A DNA stretch of 15,116 nt from CAZGMJ01 sp964526785. Lineage in GTDB: Bacteria; Planctomycetota; Phycisphaerae; Sedimentisphaerales; Anaerobacaceae. The stretch spans positions 1 through 15,116 of the forward strand of contig CAZGMJ010000095.1 in NCBI GenBank assembly GCA_964526785.1, in the 5' to 3' direction. A program made the translations under genes and the position numbers. Under the pieces are notes generated by a model that was given only the letters and a program-made list of their open reading frames with translations, was not told where the DNA came from and searched no databases. Shown here one piece after another: positions 1 to 7,317 of this stretch (position 1 is the stretch's first letter; the number at the start of each line of letters is the position of its first letter).

Positions 1-1
1 G

Positions 2-2185
2 CAGCGACGACTGGACGAACTGGGGCCGACCCTGCCCGAGGGGATCAAACTAGGCTTTGTGGAGAACCAGGCCGAGTATGTGGACAGGGCGCTGGCGGGT
101 GTGCGCGACGCGGCCATCGGGGCGTTCGTCCTGCTGGTGGTCGTGGTCTGGTTGTTCCTCGGCAGCTTCCGCCAGGTGGCAGTGATGGTCGTGGCCTTGC
201 CGCTGACGCTGATCGTCAACTTCGGCCTGATGAAGGTCGCCGGGTTCTCGCTGAACATCTTCTCCCTCGGCGGCCTGGTGGTCGCCATCGGCGTGGTGCT
301 GGACAACTCCATCGTTGTAGTTGAGAACATCAGCCGACTGCGGCACAAACAGCCCGACGGGGCCCTCGACGACCAAACCATCGGCGGCGCGGCCGAGGTC
401 GGCCCCGCCATCGTTGCCGCCACGGTGTCGTTCCTGGCCCTGTTCCTGCCGTTTCTGCTGGTGCCCGGACTAACCAGCCTGCTGTTCCGCGAACTGATTC
501 TTGTTATCGCCGGCATTGTGATCGTCAGTCTCACCGTAGCGATCACGATAACACCTATGTTGACGATGCTCTTGTTCGGCGAGCAGCCCAGGCACCGCAA
601 TGCCACACGCTTCCAACGGTTCTTCGACCGGGTCACCGATGGGTACGGCTGGCTGCTCGATCTCGCCCTGCGCGCTCGCTGGGCGGTGGCCGTGGCGTTC
701 CTTGCCGTTCTGGGTCTGGCAACCTGGATGACAGGCGGCGTCGGGGGAGAGTTCCTTCCCCCTGTCGATGACGGACGCATTATGGTCAAGGTCCGCATGC
801 CTACGGGCACCTCGGTCCACGAAACCGACGTTGTCCTGAGAAAAATCGAACAACACATCGCCGACGATCCGCTCATCGAGAGCACCTTCACGCTCGCCGG
901 TGGACAGGTCCGCGGGCTGACCACCTACGAAGTCGCCAACGAGGGGCAAGTCGACATCCAGCTCATCCCCAAGGCGAACCGGGATATCAGCACAACCGAC
1001 TACGTGGCACGGCTGCGGCCCATTGTCGGTAAGGTTCCCGCCCCGGGCGGAAAGGTCATGGCTCGCCAGATGCCCATCAAGGGTATCAAGGGACTGCGCG
1101 CCGCCGACGTGCTCGTCGAGGTTCGCGGACAGGACATGAACGTCCTCGACGATCTGGCCTGGCGCACCGCCCAGACGATGGAAGGGCTTGGGCAGTTCCG
1201 GAACATCTCCGTGTCTGTGGATATCACCAAGCCCGAGTACCAGGTCCGGGTGGACCGCACCAAGGCGGCGGAATTGGGCGTATCGGTTGCCGGCATCTCC
1301 GGCACACTTCGCTCGCTTATCACCGGCGCGGTAGTCAGCCGCTACCGGGAGGCCGGGGAGTATTACGACATGCGGGTGCTGGTTCCCGAAAGCGGGTTCA
1401 CGTCACGGAAGGATGTCGCGAACCTGGTCGTCTCCGGCAGCGGCGGCGATGCCATCCGTGTGCGCGACGTGGCGAATGTCCGCGAAGCGGTTGGGCCGGT
1501 GGAGATCGTTCGCCAGAACCAGGTCAAGCAGGTCACAGTGGAGGCCAGCACGGCAGGTGTCGATCTGGCCACCGCCATGGCAGCATTGCGCCCGGCGCTG
1601 AACGATCTGGACCGCCCGGCGGGCTACGAGTTCGACTTCGGCGGACAAGCCGAATTGATGGCCGACATGCGACAGGCCGTCATCGCCGTCGTCGCCTTCG
1701 CCGTGTTCTTCTCCTTCATCGTCCTGACCGTGCAGTTCAACAGTGTCAAGCTGCCGGCCCTGATCCTGGGCAGCGCCCCGTTCTGCCTGACCGGACTGGT
1801 ATTCGGCCTGGGCGTCTCCGGCCTGGCCTTCGGGGCGACCGTGCTGATCGGTATCCTGGTGGTGATCGCCCTGACCGTCAACGACGGCGTGCTGCTGATG
1901 ACCTTCGCCGAGGAACTTCACCAGCAACAGGGCTTGCCCGGTCGCGATGCCGTCCTGCAAGCCGCGAAGATTCGACTCCGCCCTCGCCTCATGACCACGA
2001 TCACCACAATGATCGGCTTCACGCCCCTGGCCCTGAACCTCGGCGAAGGTGCGGACATGCTTCAACCCATGGCCATTGGAGCCATCGGTGGCCTGGCCAC
2101 CGAGGCAGTAGTCGCACTCTTTTTTATGCCATGCCTGTACGTGATCTTCACGCGTGAACACCTCGATCAATCTGTTCTTCGCTGA
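2..2185 (+). CDS. RND-superfamily efflux transporter (HAE-type), 5'-truncated by window edge
   Basis: This is an inner-membrane proton-driven efflux permease of the RND superfamily, which normally works as a trimer with a periplasmic adaptor and an outer-membrane channel. The reading frame is open to the window edge: residues before the GTG at 59 (QRRLDELGPTLPEGI, positions 2-46) already match the family's periplasmic loop ahead of TM2, so 59 is not the start. About 727 residues are present of a usual ~1,020-1,050. TM2-TM4 come first; the TM4 motif VLDNSIVVVENI (near residues 99-110) keeps the first relay Asp and has Asn at the second position, which is common in this superfamily. A periplasmic domain follows (GEFLPPVDDGRI near residue 249). 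The C-terminal membrane block has VNDGVLLMTF and the RLRPRLMTTITTMIGFTPLAL signature. The substrate cannot be deduced. GC is visibly higher than in the minus-strand operon. Family assignment is firm; the heavy-metal (CusA) or hydrophobe subclass is not decided. Confidence 0.93.
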   Translation, partial: QRRLDELGPTLPEGIKLGFVENQAEYVDRALAGVRDAAIGAFVLLVVVVWLFLGSFRQVAVMVVALPLTLIVNFGLMKVAGFSLNIFSLGGLVVAIGVVLDNSIVVVENISRLRHKQPDGALDDQTIGGAAEVGPAIVAATVSFLALFLPFLLVPGLTSLLFRELILVIAGIVIVSLTVAITITPMLTMLLFGEQPRHRNATRFQRFFDRVTDGYGWLLDLALRARWAVAVAFLAVLGLATWMTGGVGGEFLPPVDDGRIMVKVRMPTGTSVHETDVVLRKIEQHIADDPLIESTFTLAGGQVRGLTTYEVANEGQVDIQLIPKANRDISTTDYVARLRPIVGKVPAPGGKVMARQMPIKGIKGLRAADVLVEVRGQDMNVLDDLAWRTAQTMEGLGQFRNISVSVDITKPEYQVRVDRTKAAELGVSVAGISGTLRSLITGAVVSRYREAGEYYDMRVLVPESGFTSRKDVANLVVSGSGGDAIRVRDVANVREAVGPVEIVRQNQVKQVTVEASTAGVDLATAMAALRPALNDLDRPAGYEFDFGGQAELMADMRQAVIAVVAFAVFFSFIVLTVQFNSVKLPALILGSAPFCLTGLVFGLGVSGLAFGATVLIGILVVIALTVNDGVLLMTFAEELHQQQGLPGRDAVLQAAKIRLRPRLMTTITTMIGFTPLALNLGEGADMLQPMAIGAIGGLATEAVVALFFMPCLYVIFTREHLDQSVLR

Positions 2186-2256
2186 ATCGTTTTCGCTTCA
2201 TTCTGATTTCTCCTGTAATTTGCGATGCTTCTACAGGGAAATCCTAACATCGTCAA

Positions 2257-2749
2257 TGGCTCTAAATCCGGGGGACCTTTGAGGCCCTCGGCGCGCAGCC
2301 GACGCCGCTGAGCTTCTCGGAACTCTACGCCCCCTCTTCTCCAGAGCGTCGTCGACGGGCAGCAAAATCCCCTGCAGAACATCAAATCCGGCAACCTACA
2401 TCAGGTCAATAAGCACATCGCATTGACCGGTCACATCTACAATGCAGCATGGATCCTCGTCAGCGAGCGCCTTTGGCAGGCCCTGTCCCCGGACGACCGC
2501 GACATCCTTCTGAACTGCGTCCGCCGCTCCAGCCGCTGGCAGCTGGACCACATGAAGCAGCTCGGCCTTGGCTTGGAAAAGCAGCTCCGCGAGGCAGGCA
2601 ATCTCTTCACCACGCCGGACCGCGACGCTTTCCGCTGTGCCGTCGAGCCCGCCTATGAAGCAATCTATGAGCACCTTGGTCCCAAGGCCTCTCAAGCCCG
2701 GCGAATCGTCGAGGAAATCCACCGCCTGCGGGAGCCTGCCGGCCCCTAG
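2257..2749 (+). pseudogene. Relic of TRAP transporter substrate-binding protein (DctP family), C-terminal part
   Basis: DctP proteins are periplasmic solute-binding subunits of TRAP transporters, typically ~330-350 aa; only about 160 residues of C-terminal homology remain. Reading from 2257 gives WL-stop-IR, where the family usually has (G)LKIR, so a Lys codon appears changed to TAA at 2263-2265. IR then runs directly into GTFEALGAQPTPLSFSELYA, skipping the roughly nine residues that normally separate these motifs, which suggests an in-frame deletion. After ELYA (2320-2331) homology continues only in the next frame (LLQSVVDGQQNPLQNI, from 2336), so one extra base lies in the C/T-rich run around 2330-2341. 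The frame then stays open to TAG at 2747-2749 and matches the DctP tail, including LTGHIYNAAWILVSERLWQ. No start codon or ribosome site serves the relic, and no dctQ or dctM genes are seen. The lesions are read directly; the family alignment is from memory. Confidence 0.82.
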
Positions 2750-2781
2750 CCGATTCAACACCTCTCTTCGAAAGGATAGCC

Positions 2782-2913
2782 ATGATCATCGACGCCGACT
2801 GCCACATATCCCCCTCCCATGAGCTCGGGAGCATCAAGATCGACGAGTTGCTTCGCCGCATGGACCGCGCTGGCGTGGACCGCGCCCTCACCTGACTCCA
2901 TCCGACCGAGTTT
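2782..2913 (+). pseudogene. N-terminal fragment of an amidohydrolase (amidohydrolase_2-like), interrupted by TGA
   Basis: ATG at 2782 follows a good ribosome site (AAAGGA, 2771-2776) and begins MIIDADCHISP, the usual start of amidohydrolase family 2 enzymes; the D-x-H pair at the first strand is a metal-binding motif of TIM-barrel metal-dependent hydrolases. The ORF continues with SIKIDELLRRMDRAGVDRALT and ends at TGA (2893-2895) after 37 codons. Translation past the stop gives LHPTEF, resembling the expected WLxP continuation, so the TGA probably replaces a TGG Trp codon. Real enzymes of this family are ~280-350 aa; the rest is absent and the sequence meets the 3' end of the opposite-strand operon at 2923. 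It lies 32 bases after the DctP relic, suggesting a former TRAP-uptake plus amidohydrolase operon. A functional 37-aa peptide is unlikely. Confidence 0.75.
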
Positions 2914-2922
2914 GCCGCTTCG

Positions 2923-4860
2923 CTAGTGGGCCTTTGGAGGCGTTGGCACAGAGGCTGTGACTAACCAACGCAGATTGCGAAATCGGGGTCCGGCTCCATT
3001 CCAGCGTTTTCCAACCATCTTGGGATTTGCTTCGCTTCCACGTTTTGGCATCAGCCGTTCCTCAGGAGCAAGCGTGAGCCGTCTAATGTCTTTCCAACTG
3101 ACCAACTTATCTCCGTCGGTGTTATGAAATTCCTGTAGCGTCAGGGTAATCGACTGCCATTGACCACCTCCACGCAACTGTGCTTCCGCTGCATAATCAT
3201 CGATCACTATGACCAGTGTATTTGATTGTTCGGTGAGAACATCGACTGCAAGTGCGGCGTCCTCAGGAGCAGCGCACATTTCATCAGCTATCTTGTGTGT
3301 GCTGCGGGCCCATTCGTTCGGCTTATACGTGAACCACTCTTTTTCCCAATCTCCTTCGAAAGACTCGATCAACAGTGAAGGCTGGCGAGTTGCTCGTGTC
3401 CTCGCTGCGATCAGTTCGTTCGGACTCGCGATCTGCAGCAAAGACGAGACATTGAACGATGTGGCCGTGTAGATTCCATAGTAGTAACCCGCGCCGGAAA
3501 CCGACTTGTCCAGCGGGTAGATGACGTTGGCATAGACCCACAACGGTTTTTCGACGTTGTTCAGTGGCAACTTTGCCGTCCAAACGTCCCCCGCTTCCTC
3601 GGCTTCTGCGTGATGCCAAAAGCGATGCGTAGTACTCTCCCTATCCTCCGGTCTTTCGTCCGCCTTGTTATGCTGCGTGTAAAAGACATCGACTGAAAGC
3701 ACGGGCCTCGAACGATCGGGCTGAACCTTGAAGTCCGGCACTCCGTCATCGGTCTTCAGTGACAACGTCGTCTCAGGTGTATGCGGAAATGAAAACGAGC
3801 CTCTTAAATACTCATCCATCCACAGCATCGTGGCGACTTCATACTGTGAAGTATCCTGGTGGTTGTGGTGTGGCGAACAGATGACCCGCCACTGGTCCGT
3901 CCCGATTTCGGTAATTGCTCTGGGCAGATCACTGATGCGTCCGTGGAAGTCATTTGACGGACTGAGGAAGATGATCGGGCATGAAATCTCTTGCAGGTAG
4001 ACGTTGTCGCCTAGCGTCGCACGATAGAGCAGACTGTTGTTGTCACGATCGCTGATGCCTCCGCAGGACGGCGCCGCGGCTTTGACTCGCCGGTCCGAAG
4101 CCGTCATCACTGTCAGCTTGCCGCCCATAGAGTGACCATAGACACCGAGCCTGTTCGGATCAACTTCCGGCTGCTGTTCCATGAACGTCAGAGCTCTGCG
4201 AGCCCCAAGGGCACACAGAAACCAGCCGCTGTTTCGCGGCGATTCCACTTCGTCCAGCGTCCATGCCGCCGCCTTCACACTGGGAAAGACATTGCCGGGG
4301 TTTCTTCCAGGGGCGTGATAGCCGTCAACTGCACCCCAGTCGGTTGTTAGCTTGTACCTGGGATCGTCGGTCTTGCCCTCCCAGAAGAACTTCACCTCTG
4401 CGGGCGTGACTCGATATTGCGGAGCGTTAATCCTGCCGGCCCAGGCGATCGAAATCGTCGCATAACCGCGCTTGGCATTCACCAGGCAGGCCCGGTAGTC
4501 AGCGTACTGGCCGCCGCCGTGAATCTGAACGAGTCCGGGAAGTCTCAATCTACTTTCTGACGCATTTTTGGGAAACCCATAAACGGCAGCCAACCTGGCT
4601 TTCTGTCCTTTGAAGACACCGATGCGAAATCTAACGATGCGCAGTACCACCTGATCTTCTTCCCAACTATGGAGCGTCTCGATCTCCAGAGGCTCTGCTC
4701 GCGGATCATATCCGGCCCACAATTCATCAAACGTCTGTGGAGCCACACCGTCCTTCAAGGGAGGAAGGGATTCTCTCGCAAGGCATATATTCCTATCACC
4801 AACTATGCCCGCAAGGGCGATCGTGATCAGCAATAACTTGTCTCTCATGACTGGCTCCAT
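2923..4860 (-). CDS. Secreted alpha/beta-hydrolase, acetyl-xylan-esterase-like, with C-terminal beta-rich domain
   Basis: Probable extracytoplasmic carbohydrate esterase, likely removing acetyl or other acyl groups from glycans. ATG at 4860 is chosen because AGAGGT sits 6 bases upstream; the frame can extend to a TTG at 4929 but without such a site, and the ATG at 4848 is a second in-frame option. The 645-residue product starts with a Sec-type signal (LLLITIALAGIVG within the first ~22 residues). The hydrolase core follows: oxyanion-type loop VQIHGGG near 111-117, nucleophile elbow GVYGHSMGG with Ser244, acid in SPSNDFHG (Asp304), and a His cluster PHHNHQD at 330-336 supplying the catalytic His. 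The last ~190 residues (from about LLIESFEGDWEKEW) look like a jelly-roll carbohydrate-binding domain, but no specific family is recognised. It is the last gene of the operon, 73 bases after the upstream gene. Substrate is inferred from context; peptidase or lactonase activity is not excluded. Confidence 0.8.
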   Translation of the reverse strand: MEPVMRDKLLLITIALAGIVGDRNICLARESLPPLKDGVAPQTFDELWAGYDPRAEPLEIETLHSWEEDQVVLRIVRFRIGVFKGQKARLAAVYGFPKNASESRLRLPGLVQIHGGGQYADYRACLVNAKRGYATISIAWAGRINAPQYRVTPAEVKFFWEGKTDDPRYKLTTDWGAVDGYHAPGRNPGNVFPSVKAAAWTLDEVESPRNSGWFLCALGARRALTFMEQQPEVDPNRLGVYGHSMGGKLTVMTASDRRVKAAAPSCGGISDRDNNSLLYRATLGDNVYLQEISCPIIFLSPSNDFHGRISDLPRAITEIGTDQWRVICSPHHNHQDTSQYEVATMLWMDEYLRGSFSFPHTPETTLSLKTDDGVPDFKVQPDRSRPVLSVDVFYTQHNKADERPEDRESTTHRFWHHAEAEEAGDVWTAKLPLNNVEKPLWVYANVIYPLDKSVSGAGYYYGIYTATSFNVSSLLQIASPNELIAARTRATRQPSLLIESFEGDWEKEWFTYKPNEWARSTHKIADEMCAAPEDAALAVDVLTEQSNTLVIVIDDYAAEAQLRGGGQWQSITLTLQEFHNTDGDKLVSWKDIRRLTLAPEERLMPKRGSEANPKMVGKRWNGAGPRFRNLRWLVTASVPTPPKAH

Positions 4861-4933
4861 GTTTCGACCTCTGCCATCAAGAGGCGTTGGTGATTGAGTA
4901 AGAGTATATCCTCTGGCCGGCGATGGCAATCAG

Positions 4934-7288
4934 CTACTTGAATATAAACGTGACCGGCTTTCGGGGTTCTGACAGAGAATCCACGTTTATATTATACGTG
5001 ATACTCCATGTCTTCTGGGCGGGATCATAGTCGGTCTGCCAGAAGTCATTGCCATGTACGGACTGATCGAATGGAATTTGCTCGCCGTAGATAACCTGAT
5101 ACAAACGGTAACCGAAGCTCGATTGCAGCCCTTCAAAACACACCGGGACCGAACCGATACCACCTTTGATCGTCACCGTGACTTCAGATTCTTCCACCCG
5201 GATGACCAGAGGATATTTCTGTAGCACCGTTCCGCCTGTGGCTTCTGCCTCCAGGTCATTGCCCTTGGCTTCTCGATAGGTGTTCTTCCATGACCTCGGA
5301 TTATCCGCGAGATGCTTCCTGAAGGCCTCGTTCGGGCCGTAATAATCCTGGGCGACGCGCGGCAGCGTTATCAACTCGAGGTACAATTCAATATTGTCGC
5401 CTTTCGTGAAGTCAGTGATGCCCGCCGGCGGGAGTAATTCGATATCGAGGTTGGCGGGACTGGCACTGAATAGAGGTGCACTGATGGTCGGATGGACATA
5501 GGTCCTGCCGCCAATATGCGCCTGAAAATCCCTGATGATCAAGGCGCGATAGCCGGTGCCCCAGTCTCTGTCGGAAGTCTGTATGGCCCCCGGGAGGGCC
5601 ACCCACCAGGGACCTGAACCACGCAATTCCACATTGTCCAGGAGTAGTTGGTTCTTCTTCAACGTTTCGCCGACATCCAGGTCCTCAATGCATCCATTAC
5701 TGTTGCCGTAGGCTATCTTCGGGGTCGCGTAATGACCGGTCCTGCCCAGTTTGAACAGCCATATCTTTTCAGCGGATACCTCGCGGGTAAACCGGTAGCT
5801 CAGTGTCTGGAAGGTGCGACTGTAATCGTCTGTACGCAGGGTTTGAACCCGGGCCCTGAAATCGACTTCCCTATTCTTTCCATAGTATCCTTCGTGTCTG
5901 ACATCGGTCAAACAGGGCCCTTGTGAGACATAAGCCGTCTTAAGACTGTTCTGAAAGAACTTCTGCTGGCTATCATCCTGTATATTCAGCCAGTCGCCAC
6001 CCCAGCCGGCATCTGTCCAGCTCCACTTCCTGCCGTCAATGCCATTGCGCGTCATGAGCATTCTTATGTCTGTGATGGCCACATCAACGAGACTCATGTC
6101 CATATCAAAGCAGATCGTCTCACCCCAGCAGCCAATCGCCAACTGATCCCATCGTCCGTTACCCCCTTTATCGCTGTAACCAATCAGGCTCAACTGCGCA
6201 TGGCTGGCCGACGGAAGCGTTCCATAGAAGCCATATACCACTCGCAGGATATATGTCGTTGGCTGATCGGCGCCGAGCACGGTATAGGCCATCAGGTAAC
6301 TGCCCATGGGTTTGTAGTGCCAGTTTTTGCTCAACTGCACCGCATGCCCTGTGGGTCGACCGTCTTCGTCGCACAGTATCGGGCATAGCCCTGTTATGTT
6401 GGCAGGATCACGCAGATCCAACAGAAATGGCACAGGCTCTCTTGAATTCGAAGGCTCCACGGTGATCTTAAAGTCATCATAGTGGCGGATGTCCGTATAG
6501 CCGGTCTTCCAGTTGCGCTTTAGACGGCTCACGGTAGCGACATAACAGTTCTTGTTTCGGTCAAAATGGATCGGGACGGCTTGACCGTCTTCGGCACTTA
6601 CTATGATGTTTGCCAACGGAACCTTACTGGTAGAAGGGATCGGACAAGTCATGGAAACACTCTGCTTCTCGTCCTCTTTCCAGGGGCCTTCGACCTTTAC
6701 CTCGTGGCTCCAGTTCTCCGTCTCACTCTTGAGGCCCAGGCGCAGTACGGCACTGTCATGGCGCGCACTAGGAGACACGTCCAGGCTAAACGTCAGGCTT
6801 TGTGGCCAGGCCACAATATCCAGACGGGCATCACAGGCTAGTCGTTCGCCCTGGGAATCTCTAAAGTCGAGTTCCAGAAAATCGTAATGCTGAACGTAAC
6901 GTCCCGACTCCCACAAGCGAACCGACGAAAGATGTTTAGGACCTTTCGTCTGAGCCGCTTTACAGGTATTGGTTCGATATCGTGTGCCGTCGACTTCAAG
7001 CTCGATCAGTAACCGGGCCGCCGGAAGCGCTTTCAGTTTCTCGGCTTTGTGCTTTAGGGCCTGTTCGTAGCTGATAGGATTGCTGATTCTGCCAAATCGA
7101 GCCTTGCGAAAATCAGCCAGATTTAAGGTAAACCCATAGTGGCTAGTCTCAATGCCGAATATGTCGGCACTACGATCGTTGCGGTTCTTTCGCCAACCAT
7201 TCAGCCAACAGCTATAGGTGTAACCGCTAGCAGCAACACCTGCTTCGACAGCAGAAACCAGTACCAGAAGCAATATTAATCTCTTCAC
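4934..7288 (-). CDS. Large secreted protein of unknown function in fucan-type operon
   Basis: I do not recognise this 784-residue protein as a named enzyme family. GTG at 7288 is chosen: AAGGGG lies about 5 bases upstream and translation yields a clean Sec signal peptide (MKRLILLLVLVSAVEAGVAA); the longer frame begins with a TTG at 7309. The mature protein is rich in alternating polar/hydrophobic segments and aromatic residues and lacks further membrane helices, suggesting stacked beta-sandwich domains. Visible landmarks are YGFTLNLADFRKARFGRI near residue 53, a Tyr/Trp-rich segment RKWSWTDAGWGGDWLN in the middle, and SYRFTREVSAEKIWLFKLGR further on. It sits between the GH29 gene (29-base gap) and the esterase gene (73-base gap) on the same strand. 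Position and export suggest a role in binding or cleaving the same glycan: a novel glycoside hydrolase, a lyase or a binding protein are all possible. No catalytic residues can be assigned from sequence alone. Confidence 0.85.
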   Translation of the reverse strand: MKRLILLLVLVSAVEAGVAASGYTYSCWLNGWRKNRNDRSADIFGIETSHYGFTLNLADFRKARFGRISNPISYEQALKHKAEKLKALPAARLLIELEVDGTRYRTNTCKAAQTKGPKHLSSVRLWESGRYVQHYDFLELDFRDSQGERLACDARLDIVAWPQSLTFSLDVSPSARHDSAVLRLGLKSETENWSHEVKVEGPWKEDEKQSVSMTCPIPSTSKVPLANIIVSAEDGQAVPIHFDRNKNCYVATVSRLKRNWKTGYTDIRHYDDFKITVEPSNSREPVPFLLDLRDPANITGLCPILCDEDGRPTGHAVQLSKNWHYKPMGSYLMAYTVLGADQPTTYILRVVYGFYGTLPSASHAQLSLIGYSDKGGNGRWDQLAIGCWGETICFDMDMSLVDVAITDIRMLMTRNGIDGRKWSWTDAGWGGDWLNIQDDSQQKFFQNSLKTAYVSQGPCLTDVRHEGYYGKNREVDFRARVQTLRTDDYSRTFQTLSYRFTREVSAEKIWLFKLGRTGHYATPKIAYGNSNGCIEDLDVGETLKKNQLLLDNVELRGSGPWWVALPGAIQTSDRDWGTGYRALIIRDFQAHIGGRTYVHPTISAPLFSASPANLDIELLPPAGITDFTKGDNIELYLELITLPRVAQDYYGPNEAFRKHLADNPRSWKNTYREAKGNDLEAEATGGTVLQKYPLVIRVEESEVTVTIKGGIGSVPVCFEGLQSSFGYRLYQVIYGEQIPFDQSVHGNDFWQTDYDPAQKTWSITYNINVDSLSEPRKPVTFIFK

Positions 7289-7317
7289 AAATGCCCCTTT
7301 TCTGGACAATCAGTAGA

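Noticed and set aside
59..61. GTG at 59 as the start of the RND gene
   Set aside because: The same frame is open back to position 2 and already encodes family-typical sequence, so the gene is truncated by the window edge.
470..949. 159-codon minus-strand ORF antisense to the RND gene
   Set aside because: No ribosome site or motif, and it overlaps confident RND coding sequence.
1403..2170. 255-codon minus-strand ORF antisense to the RND gene
   Set aside because: Highly polar Gln/His/Asp-rich product with no recognisable domain, exactly opposite a well-supported coding region; a by-product of GC-rich codon usage.
2211..2236. CCTGTA/TACAGG inverted repeat after the RND stop codon as its terminator
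   Set aside because: Only six base pairs, a 14-base loop and no following T-tract.
4861..4929. N-terminal extension of the esterase to the TTG at 4929
   Set aside because: It would bury the signal peptide behind 23 polar residues and lacks a ribosome site, whereas ATG 4860 has AGAGGT upstream.
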